Shown piece after piece: positions 52,505 to 59,954 of a DNA stretch of 64,000 nt. Position 1 is the stretch's first letter; each line of letters starts with the position of its first letter. Made by a program: the position numbers and the translations under genes. Location of the stretch: contig NZ_NIBU01000007.1 of assembly GCF_002632485.1 (NCBI RefSeq), positions 62,001 to 126,000 of the forward strand. The letters are read 5' to 3'. This DNA is from Xenorhabdus innexi. Lineage in GTDB: Bacteria > Pseudomonadota > Gammaproteobacteria > Enterobacterales > Enterobacteriaceae. The notes under the pieces were generated by a model. The model was not told the DNA's origin, ran no database searches, and saw only the letters and a list, made by a program, of their open reading frames with translations.

Positions 52505-52813
52505 ATGTTTCCTGATAATAAAGAATTACGGGTAGAAGTTATAAATTTCGATACAGAACAAGTCGTGGATAAATGTGATAATATTCACTACGGTCAGATT
52601 GACCCTATATTTCAATATCAAGTATTCAGTCAGAAAAATAATAAACTACTCCTGACAATTGCTGAGCAAAAACAATATTGTGGAATCGCTAGTGCATTCT
52701 GTCTCAATATAGACAGCACACAAACGATATTTAACTTTAATCCCGATATTTTGACTCGCAGTGGTATACGCGCAGATTCAAATGTCCGGCAATTGGCTAA
52801 TAAGGCGGAATAA
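52505..52813 (+). pseudogene. yfiR: 5'-truncated yfiR (periplasmic cyclase repressor)
   Basis: The 102-residue frame reads through LLLTIAEQKQYCGIASAFCL and DILTRSGIRADSNVRQLANK, which match the C-terminal about 100 residues of YfiR (about 172 in E. coli), including the conserved cysteines. The signal peptide and first about 65 residues are missing; an in-frame stop lies a few codons upstream of the only ATG. YfiR represses the cyclase YfiN from the periplasm, and this version could not be exported. It ends 4 bp before the cyclase gene. Confidence 0.75.
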
Positions 52814-52817
52814 CTGT

Positions 52818-54101
52818 ATGAAAAAGCGTTATTCATTAATGCCATCACGCCCGACATTACGTCAGACTGTTCACCGTATTCATCTGATCATTACATTCGT
52901 TACATTATCGGTTGTTGGTGTATTTCTTTCTTTACTGGCGCTATTTGCCATGCAGAAATATGCTGAGAATAATCTTAAACAGATATCATCGACAATAGCC
53001 CATACCGTACAGGCAGCAGTGGTATCTAATGATAAAACAGCGGCAAACGAAATATTGGAAATGATTGCTGCCCACGATAGTTTTACCGAAGCGAAAATTT
53101 TCGATGCAAAGAATCAGGTTTTAGCCAGTTGGCATACCAGCCAGATAACAAGTTCCGGTAATTTCAGGAAGCTGATTGAATACTGGATGTTTCCTGAACC
53201 AGCCACATTTCCCATCTATCAACACCAACAACAAGTCGGTTCAGTCTGGTTAATCGGTAATAGCGAACACATCACCAAATTTATTTATCAGGCCTTACTG
53301 GTACTGTTTGCCTGCTTATTAGTCAGCGCCATGCTTTCACTTTACCTTTCCCTGCGCATGCATGACGGCGTTGTCAGAGCACTCCAAAACATTGCCAGTG
53401 TCGCCCATGATGTCCGCCAGCGCCGGGCATTTTCACAGCGGGTTCCTTCCGCGCAAATCGCAGAGCTGCATGAGCTGAGCCAGGTGTTCAACCATCTGCT
53501 GGAAGAACTGGAAGACTGGCAACATCATTTACAAACAGAAAAAGCCGCTTTGACATGGCAGGCACAACACGACTCTCTCACAGCATTACCTAACCGGGCT
53601 ACTTTTGAGCGCGTTCTGGCTACAGTGATGAACGACAAATTCATGCGGAAAAGTGCTGCAATTTTATTTATTGACGGCAACCGTCTGAAATATGTCAATG
53701 ATGTTTATGGGCATGCGGCAGGCGATCATGTCCTGATCACAATTGCGTCTACGTTAAAAGAGAAAGTACGGAAAACAGACACTGTCGCCCGACTCGGTGG
53801 TGATGAATTTGCCATTCTACTACCTTCAGCCAATTTAGAAGATGCTGAGAGGATCGCGAAAAATATTATTCACGCGATGGATAAGCCGGTTCAGCTTCCC
53901 AGCGGCCAACAGCTGCGTATCACACTCAGCATTGGTATCGCTTTATCAAATGGTGCGTTAACAGCAGCACAATTGCTATCCGAAGCTGATGCCGCCATGT
54001 ATCACATCAAACAGCGAGGCGGCGGCTGGCACTCCGCCGATATACCCTATGGATTTCAAAATGCATCGCGGCGGCAAGAAAATGAATCTTCTGGAGCATA
54101 G
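52818..54101 (+). CDS. dgcN: Diguanylate cyclase, YfiN/DgcN type
   Basis: 427-residue inner membrane protein making c-di-GMP. Two membrane segments (about residues 22-46 and 160-185) enclose a periplasmic sensor (EILEMIAAHDSFTEAKIFDA, ASWHTSQ) of the YfiN kind. Then come a HAMP-like region (VAHDVRQRRAFSQRVPS) and a GGDEF domain with the intact active site GGDEF at 327-331 and an inhibitory RxxD site at 318-321. In E. coli the partner YfiR keeps it off; here yfiR is truncated. The last roughly 20 codons are supplied by an ERIC element. Confidence 0.92.
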   Translation: MKKRYSLMPSRPTLRQTVHRIHLIITFVTLSVVGVFLSLLALFAMQKYAENNLKQISSTIAHTVQAAVVSNDKTAANEILEMIAAHDSFTEAKIFDAKNQVLASWHTSQITSSGNFRKLIEYWMFPEPATFPIYQHQQQVGSVWLIGNSEHITKFIYQALLVLFACLLVSAMLSLYLSLRMHDGVVRALQNIASVAHDVRQRRAFSQRVPSAQIAELHELSQVFNHLLEELEDWQHHLQTEKAALTWQAQHDSLTALPNRATFERVLATVMNDKFMRKSAAILFIDGNRLKYVNDVYGHAAGDHVLITIASTLKEKVRKTDTVARLGGDEFAILLPSANLEDAERIAKNIIHAMDKPVQLPSGQQLRITLSIGIALSNGALTAAQLLSEADAAMYHIKQRGGGWHSADIPYGFQNASRRQENESSGA

Positions 54102-54165
54102 GCCACGATATGGCTGGGGCGAATGAGCAAGGCCAACATCAAGGAAAACTGACAACAGGGAAAAT
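54042..54165 (+). repeat. ERIC element overlapping the end of the cyclase gene
   Basis: TATACCCTATGGATTTCAAA begins the element; GCATCGCGGCGGCAAG, TGGAGCATAG, TGGGGCGAATGAGC and AGGCCAACATCAAGG follow in ERIC order. The element starts inside the cyclase ORF and provides its C-terminal codons and TAG stop. Right end uncertain. Confidence 0.85.
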
Positions 54166-54549
54166 TACTCTCTTCAGCTACAGCAATTTCAACCCAATAA
54201 ACTACCGAAAGAATTTAATATACAGTTTAAAGCATGACAGGAATAAATAAAATAAGGAACAATCTGGCAAAATATTGACATCAATCAATAAAATAATTCA
54301 ATTATTCCCCCAAGAGCGGCAATAATAATCGGCTTATTTTAATTACTGCCGCCGATTACGTAATTTATTACTCAACTATTGCGATATAAATATATATACA
54401 GTTCCTGTGTTCCATATCTTCCTGTAAGATAGCCAACATTATTTTTCAGGCAAACAGTCATTTTTTATAAGCACTAAGCTCACAAAATTTTACAAATCTA
54501 AGTGGTAAGACTACTTTTGGATTATGGGCTTTATCAACAAGGAGAAATG
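54166..54549. other. Intergenic region before the EAL gene
   Basis: About 380 bp, AT-rich, with no gene. It separates the cyclase from the phosphodiesterase, so the latter probably has its own promoter. Confidence 0.4.
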
Positions 54550-55533
54550 ATGGGGCTGAATTTTAAATCATACCGGACATTGAATCGGGCATTTGTGGTA
54601 CTATTCATTGCTATCACGTTGAGTGCTGGTAATATATTATGGAAATTATTTTCTGATTATCAGCATAATATCAAGCCAGATATGGAATTAGCGGGAATTT
54701 TTCTGATACTGGCAATGTTCATAGTTTTATACGCCATCGCTTTATTTAAACATACCAAAACTGTTATTTTACCTGACCATCAACTTAAAAAATCCATTAA
54801 GAACAGAGAATTTATTCCGTATGTCCAGCCTATTATCTGTAGTAAGAATAGCACTCTTATCGGGTGTGAAATTCTCGTCCGATGGCAACATCCAAAAAAA
54901 GGATTAGTGGAACCCCAGAATTTTATCTCACAAATTGAGAAATCAGATCTTATTATTCCCTTAACACATAACTTAATGACTCAAGTACGTGATTTTTTTG
55001 CGCCTCTGGCTTATCAGTTACCTCCGAATTTCAACTTTAATTTCAATATCAGTGCAAGGCATTATGAAGATGACAGTTTAGTAAAGGATTGTCATGATTT
55101 TCTACAGGCATTTCCTAAGGGTTCAATCCAATTAATATTAGAAATCACCGAGAGAGAATTACTGGAGCCGGATGAAAGCACAATTGAACGCCTCAACAAG
55201 CTGGATAAATTAGGTGTATTAATCGCTTTAGATGATTTTGGAACCGGCTATTCTAATCATGCTTATTTACAAAAACTGAATATTAATCTGGTGAAGATAG
55301 GCCATAACTTCATCAAAAAAATGAATACCGATATATTTTCAAAGCATATTGTTGAAAATATTATTGACCTCGCTTTACGCCTCAATTTAAAAATTGTAGC
55401 AGAAGGTGTTGAAGATCAAAAACAGGTTCATCAGCTAAATAACTATTCTGTCAATTACTTACAGGGCTATTACTTTGATCGCCCTATATCACTGGAAAAA
55501 TTCGTTAACAAATGGTTAAAGCAAATAAAATAG
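54550..55533 (+). CDS. EAL-domain c-di-GMP phosphodiesterase
   Basis: 327 residues from the second of two adjacent ATGs (AAGGAG 5 nt upstream). Two N-terminal membrane helices (about 12-30 and 44-63) precede an EAL domain. Motifs: E107-I-L in GCEILVRWQHP, NISARHYED, LEITEREL, D228-D229 in DDFGTGYSN, VAEGVED and LQGYYFDRP, so the metal-binding residues look intact. The usual K-I-D reads K-I-G-H. It lacks the CSS redox domain of several E. coli PDEs. Position beside pgaABCD and a cyclase recalls HmsP opposing HmsT in Yersinia. Confidence 0.88.
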   Translation: MGLNFKSYRTLNRAFVVLFIAITLSAGNILWKLFSDYQHNIKPDMELAGIFLILAMFIVLYAIALFKHTKTVILPDHQLKKSIKNREFIPYVQPIICSKNSTLIGCEILVRWQHPKKGLVEPQNFISQIEKSDLIIPLTHNLMTQVRDFFAPLAYQLPPNFNFNFNISARHYEDDSLVKDCHDFLQAFPKGSIQLILEITERELLEPDESTIERLNKLDKLGVLIALDDFGTGYSNHAYLQKLNINLVKIGHNFIKKMNTDIFSKHIVENIIDLALRLNLKIVAEGVEDQKQVHQLNNYSVNYLQGYYFDRPISLEKFVNKWLKQIK

Positions 55534-55578
55534 TTATTCTTAAACCACGTTTTTTGACATACATAACATAGATTTTTA

Positions 55579-56031
55579 TCACATTTTTCCTGAAATTGCT
55601 TTCTTCCCATTCTCATTGATCAAAATAGGTAATTTATGTGAAAAAACATAACCGTCATGCTGAAATTCAATGAGTGATTGTTTAGACGGGGAGATAAAAA
55701 AAGCATCACCATTAAAAAAACATTCTGAGTTTTTATTCAAGTAGTCACTAACAAATGACTCGATATCATTGACATCCATGAAATAAACTTCATCTTTTAT
55801 ATAGGAATTATCAGTTATTATAAAAATATCATCTGAAAGGTACTTCCTGAAATGTGTACTTTCTAATATTTCGACATCATCCTGATTTTCCCAACCCTCT
55901 ATTTTCCCCAGAAATTCAAATCTACCCTCCTGTGAAAAACTGATATAATTTAATAAAACAATCTCACCACCGATTATAGGGTGTAACATTCTGTCAGCTT
56001 TATCCATCGTGTATTTCTTATAGTTATCCAT
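55579..56031 (-). CDS. Unrecognised cytoplasmic protein
   Basis: 150 residues with no signal peptide or membrane helix. Contains YISFSQEGRFEFLGKIEGWE, then DVEILESTHFRKYLSDDIF, and near the C-terminus ECFFNGDAFFISPSKQSL and IEFQHDGYVFSHKL. Acidic and beta-rich; the size and composition recall immunity-type proteins, but no family is recognised and no toxin gene is adjacent. Convergent with the EAL gene. Confidence 0.65.
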   Translation of the reverse strand: MDNYKKYTMDKADRMLHPIIGGEIVLLNYISFSQEGRFEFLGKIEGWENQDDVEILESTHFRKYLSDDIFIITDNSYIKDEVYFMDVNDIESFVSDYLNKNSECFFNGDAFFISPSKQSLIEFQHDGYVFSHKLPILINENGKKAISGKM

Positions 56032-56213
56032 TCTATCTGTCTTTATTCCATTATGTTTAATATAAATAACAATACATAAAATTATTCTAATCTTCTACCT
56101 TATTTAAACGCATTTTTTGGCCTTATTTAAGACCATAGATATAAAAACAGCATCACCAAAATAGTGGTGATGCTAATATTTCACATTGTTATTATTAATA
56201 TTCAAGAACAAAA

Positions 56214-57470
56214 TCAACGCACAATCAGCCCCAGTAAAATTCCAACCACACTAAAATCAGCATCACTGAATGTAGTATTGGCAATGCCGATATCACCGAG
56301 TACAGGCAGCAGGAATACCGGCAGAAATGTAATTAAAAGCCCTTGAGCAAAAGCACCAAAGATTGCGCCCCTTCTTCCTCCCGTTGCATTACCGAAAACG
56401 CCAGCGGTTGCACCAACAAAAAAATGAGGCACGACACCGGGAATAATCACCGTCATATTCAGCCAATAGAGCAAAAACATACCGATAACACCAGCAATAA
56501 AACTACTCAAGAAACCAACCAGCACTGCATTCGGAGCATAGGGAAAAACTACCGGACAATCTAATGCCGGTTTGGCATTCGGCACTAACTTATCGGATAT
56601 GCCCTTAAATGCAGGCACAATCTCAGCAATGACCATCCTGACGCCTTGTAGGATGATATAAACGCCTGCGGCAAATGTGACCGATTGCATCAAAGAATAC
56701 ATGACGCTGTTTTTTCCACCGCTGACCTGTCGTACAAGCTCCTGATCAGCAAGCAGGCAGGTGAGGAGAAAGATAACCGCCATCGTTATGGAGATAGAAA
56801 CCGAAGTATCACGCAGAAATAACAGGCTCTTTGGTACATTCATTTCTTCCGTGGAGTGAGCCTTATTTCCCAGTTTACTGCCAATAAACCCCGCCAGAAC
56901 ATAGGAAATCGTCGAAAAATGCCCAATAGCCACCTCATCAGAACCTGTCACTTTTTTCATATAAGGATGAGCAATCGCCGGAAAAAAGACCATTGAAATA
57001 CCAACGACAATTGAACCAATCGCAACAAGCATCACGCCATTAAGCCCGGCTACAGACAGAATAACTGCCACCAGCATCGACATAAATAATGTGTGATGAC
57101 CGGTCAGGAATATGAATTTCCACGGAGTAAAGCGGGCAATCAGAATATTAATCACCATTGCGAAAAACATGATCAGCGCCATCTCTTTACCAACGCTTTT
57201 CTGCGCGATAGATACGATAGCTTCGTTATTCGGCACAACACCCTGAATACCAAAAGTATGTTGAAAAATAACAGCAAATCCATTCAATGAAGTAATGATA
57301 ACTCCGGCACCTGCGCCTAAAATAACAAACCCAAGTATGGTTTTTATTGTGCCTTTAATACATTCGGTCACAGATTGTTTCTGCAATATCAGACCAATCA
57401 GGGAAATCAATCCGATTAAAATGGCGGGCTCTGCCAGTACGTCATTCATCAGAAAACGGAAAAAGTCCAT
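56214..57470 (-). CDS. PTS ascorbate-type permease, EIIC (UlaA/SgaT family)
   Basis: 418-residue membrane permease with about eleven helices. Family stretches include ILGFVILGAGAGVIITSLNG, FLTGHHTLFMSMLVAV, GSDEVAIGHFSTISYVLAGF and FFVGATAGVFGNATGGRRGA. It is fed by the IIB and IIA genes upstream in the same operon. No ulaDEF-type catabolic genes are adjacent, so ascorbate as substrate is only a family-level guess. Confidence 0.9.
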   Translation of the reverse strand: MDFFRFLMNDVLAEPAILIGLISLIGLILQKQSVTECIKGTIKTILGFVILGAGAGVIITSLNGFAVIFQHTFGIQGVVPNNEAIVSIAQKSVGKEMALIMFFAMVINILIARFTPWKFIFLTGHHTLFMSMLVAVILSVAGLNGVMLVAIGSIVVGISMVFFPAIAHPYMKKVTGSDEVAIGHFSTISYVLAGFIGSKLGNKAHSTEEMNVPKSLLFLRDTSVSISITMAVIFLLTCLLADQELVRQVSGGKNSVMYSLMQSVTFAAGVYIILQGVRMVIAEIVPAFKGISDKLVPNAKPALDCPVVFPYAPNAVLVGFLSSFIAGVIGMFLLYWLNMTVIIPGVVPHFFVGATAGVFGNATGGRRGAIFGAFAQGLLITFLPVFLLPVLGDIGIANTTFSDADFSVVGILLGLIVR

Positions 57471-57482
57471 ACTCGCCTCCGG

Positions 57483-57770
57483 TTACAGCTTGCCAAGGTC
57501 TTGTAATACCAAAGATAAGCGCGATTTCATTGCAGATTTATCAAGCATATTTTCTAATACAACAATTTTTCCATTTATCTGCTGCGCCGCCAGTTGTTCT
57601 GCAATATCTTTTGTCGCAACAAAAATATCGCTCTTTATCCCTTTTGCTGATCCCAAATCTGTATGTCCGACACTGGCTTCAACACCTAATTCCTGCAAAA
57701 TACTTTTTATACTCATTTCCATTATCAGACTGGTACCCAAACCGTGCCCGCAAACAACTGTGATATGCAT
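57483..57770 (-). CDS. PTS ascorbate-type EIIB subunit
   Basis: 95-residue lactose/ascorbate-type IIB protein. The phosphocysteine is in the P-loop VVCGHGLGTSLIMEM near the N-terminus. It transfers phosphate from IIA to the incoming sugar. Lies 12 bp upstream of the IIC gene. Confidence 0.92.
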   Translation of the reverse strand: MHITVVCGHGLGTSLIMEMSIKSILQELGVEASVGHTDLGSAKGIKSDIFVATKDIAEQLAAQQINGKIVVLENMLDKSAMKSRLSLVLQDLGKL

Positions 57771-57799
57771 TTTGTTTTCCTGTTAACTAAAAATAGCGA

Positions 57800-58243
57800 C
57801 TAATACCCTTGAATAATCGAAAAAATTTCATCCAGATTTTTAGCCTGTATTAACTGATTAATTTTTTCCTGATCATCAAATAGCCCGGCAAGTTCAGCAA
57901 TCACTTCTATATGGCTGTAATTGCTTGTTGTAGCGAAGACGAACAATAGATTAACCGGATCATTTTCTGCTGAGCCGAACATGACCCCCTGTTTTATTAA
58001 CGTCAGACTCAAAGCAAGCTGATTAACGCCCTGCTCTGGTCTGGCATGCGGTATTGCTATACCTGAACCCACGACGTAGTAAGGGCCAAATTGTTCATGG
58101 GACTGATAAATGGCCTCAACATAATCCGGCTGGATTGAGCCATTGTTTATAAGTGGCTGACAGGCGATCTCAATGGCCTCGCGCCAATCTCTGACATCAG
58201 GAATCCACTGAATTACATCGCGGGTCAGTAAAGTTCTCAACAT
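57800..58243 (-). CDS. PTS EIIA subunit (mannitol/fructose-type fold, UlaC-like)
   Basis: 147 residues. The phosphorylated His lies in GIAIPHARPEQGVNQ; LLFVFATTSNYSHIEVIAEL is the other conserved block. It accepts phosphate from HPr and passes it to IIB. First gene of the three-gene PTS operon; no linked regulator is seen. Confidence 0.92.
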   Translation of the reverse strand: MLRTLLTRDVIQWIPDVRDWREAIEIACQPLINNGSIQPDYVEAIYQSHEQFGPYYVVGSGIAIPHARPEQGVNQLALSLTLIKQGVMFGSAENDPVNLLFVFATTSNYSHIEVIAELAGLFDDQEKINQLIQAKNLDEIFSIIQGY

Positions 58244-58922
58244 TGAATACTCCTGATTAGATTTAATTTTTTCGATAGGATTTAAATCCGGGCTGTAACC
58301 ATTCTAGCTGGCATCCATGGCTATCGCTTGGAGTATGTCATTTATGGAATGGGCACATTATCCATCACAATTCTGCCTTGTCATTGGAATTTAGGTATTA
58401 TGGTATATTTTATGATTCTGCTATATATCCATAAGTAAAAGGATAGCCAATACAACCGAACGTACTGATGAAAAAGACAATAATATGGAGTAAATCACAT
58501 AACGGAGAAATGGTATCCGTCTTATTTTAAGTTCAATCTAACGATGGTATTTTCATTCTGGGTTAATATAACCCTGATATAATCTCAGCCATGTTTTTTA
58601 ATACAATATTATGTTTTTATTTTCCCCTAATCATATTACAGTTACCCACATAACAATTTCGTCAGAAGACGAATCACATAATACCTTTGAAAAACAATAT
58701 TTTTAAAAATATACACCTTTAACTATCCCACCAATAACAATCAAATAATATACACCTATGTTTTATTTCCGTATTATCAGTATAAAACAGGGGTTACTTT
58801 TTATTTCCATTTAAGATTTAGAATCTTAAATTAAAATCAACAATCTTTATATTGCTTAAAATTAAAAGTCTGAGAGCTCACATAAAACACAAAAAAATTA
58901 CAAAACCCATAAAATTTAAGTG
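58244..58922. other. AT-rich spacer between PTS operon and lasso cluster
   Basis: About 680 bp without a gene on either strand. The PTS promoter must lie at its left end. The base composition drops towards the lasso cluster, suggesting that this is the left boundary of an acquired segment. No direct repeat, tRNA or IS end was found. Confidence 0.4.
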
Positions 58923-58975
58923 TTGTTTAAAATGAAAAACATCGTATATTCGCTTCGAACTTTATTTGAAAGTTC
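58923..58975 (+). promoter_or_regulatory. Predicted promoter and palindrome of the lasso operon
   Basis: TTGTTT (58923-58928) and TATATT (58945-58950) with 16-bp spacing form a plausible sigma-70 promoter. Just downstream, GAACTTT-ATTTG-AAAGTTC (58957-58975) is a perfect 7-bp inverted repeat that could be an operator or a 5' leader hairpin. The precursor ATG follows 30 bp later. Confidence 0.5.
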
Positions 58976-59005
58976 TTACATTAAAATCAACTAAGGGTAT
59001 GAATT

Positions 59006-59119
59006 ATGAAAACTGAAAAGCCTTTAATTAAAACCTATGGTTCATTTATTGCTATCACTTTACGTAAAAAATCATCCCCTGGTGATGGCTTGCACGCAAG
59101 AGGCATCCGTCGCGGATAA
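59006..59119 (+). CDS. Lasso peptide precursor (A)
   Basis: 37 residues, preceded by AAGGG 8 nt before the ATG. The leader (residues 1-19) follows the lasso pattern P-x-L/I-x3-G-x5-T-x: Pro6, Ile8, Gly12 and Thr18 are exactly spaced, so cleavage is predicted after Leu19. The core would be RKKSSPGDGLHARGIRRG, 18 residues, with a ring between the alpha-amine of Arg1 and the side chain of Asp8 and a 10-residue tail. The core is very basic (six Lys/Arg plus His). Arg at position 1 is highly unusual for the class. B, C and D genes follow directly. Confidence 0.85.
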   Translation: MKTEKPLIKTYGSFIAITLRKKSSPGDGLHARGIRRG

Positions 59120-59131
59120 TTTTTAAAGAAT

Positions 59132-59176
59132 AGAGATAAGTAAGGAGCGCAGAAATTATAAACCTTATTTATCTCT
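59132..59176 (+). promoter_or_regulatory. Long hairpin between precursor and B1 genes
   Basis: 14-bp inverted repeat AGAGATAAGTAAGG / CCTTATTTATCTCT (one G-U pair), loop of 17 nt. No proper T-run follows. It is likely an mRNA-stabilising or partial-attenuation structure that keeps precursor message in excess over the enzyme genes. Confidence 0.7.
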
Positions 59177-59215
59177 TATAATTTATCTTATAGTGAATTG
59201 GAATATAGATGAAAT

Positions 59216-59491
59216 ATGAATGAGATAAAAGAAAAGTTTTTTATAAAGAAAAAAGATGTAATATCAACAAGTTTAGATGAAGAAGAGGTAATATTACTGG
59301 ATAAAAAAAATGACACATATATTGGGTTAATAGGTGCTGCAAAAGATATTTGGACTTGTAATATAGAAATAATTTCAATATCTAAAATAGTTGAGGAGTT
59401 ACAAATAGATAACGATGTCGATTTAGATAATTTGAAAGAAGCCATTTACTTATTAGAAAAAGAAGGATTGATATTTGAATATACTAGTTAA
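59216..59491 (+). CDS. Lasso peptide leader-binding protein B1 (PqqD-like RRE)
   Basis: 91-residue PqqD-like RiPP recognition element that binds the precursor leader and hands it to the protease. Pattern: a strand-rich N-terminus (DVISTSLDEEEVILLDKKND, then YIGLIGAAKDIWTC) followed by helices (ISKIVEELQI ... LDNLKEAIYLLEKEGLIFEY). This is the typical order of three beta-strands and three helices. It is separate from the protease, whereas most proteobacterial lasso clusters encode a fused B. Starts 96 bp after the precursor; overlaps B2 by 17 bp. Confidence 0.88.
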   Translation: MNEIKEKFFIKKKDVISTSLDEEEVILLDKKNDTYIGLIGAAKDIWTCNIEIISISKIVEELQIDNDVDLDNLKEAIYLLEKEGLIFEYTS

Positions 59492-59954
59492 TGAAATAAA
59501 TATAATTTTAAATATGCATAAGTTTATCAAAGCCATGAGTACATTAGAAAATAGTAGTATAATTTATACAAAGCTAAGTATACATTTTTACAAAGATTAC
59601 TTAAACAAAAGAGAAAAAAATAATATTTTTGATCTTAACAGGAAAATTTCTCATATAAAAAATTTTTTACGAATTATGCATGATAAAAATGGCATGTACA
59701 AAGAAGATAGTACTTGTTATACATTATCATTGTGCATACAACTATATTTATACTCAAATGGTTATGATTCAAAATTAATTTATGGGATAACAAAGGTTGA
59801 CCAAAGAATATTTGGTCATGCATGGGTTGAGTTAGACGACTCAAAATTAAAAAAAGAAGTATTATTCAATCCCGGTCGGGTAAATTTGGATGAAATGAAA
59901 AAAATAGATTCAAAAAAAATGAGTGAGGATTTATTAAAACATGTCTTTAAATAA
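59475..59954 (+). CDS. Lasso peptide leader protease B2 (transglutaminase-like)
   Basis: 159-residue cysteine protease that removes the leader. The catalytic Cys81 is in DSTCYTLSLCIQLYLYSNG and His115 in FGHAWVELDD, with an acidic residue following, as in the McjB C-terminal domain. The start is TTG with AAGGA 8 nt upstream; the next in-frame ATG (59514) would shorten it by 13 residues. Overlaps B1 upstream and C downstream by 14 bp, so translation is coupled. Confidence 0.88.
   Translation: MNILVNEINIILNMHKFIKAMSTLENSSIIYTKLSIHFYKDYLNKREKNNIFDLNRKISHIKNFLRIMHDKNGMYKEDSTCYTLSLCIQLYLYSNGYDSKLIYGITKVDQRIFGHAWVELDDSKLKKEVLFNPGRVNLDEMKKIDSKKMSEDLLKHVFK

Noticed and set aside
58999..59016. Earlier ATG just before the lasso precursor
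   Set aside because: This frame encodes only five residues before a stop; the ATG at 59006 gives the precursor.
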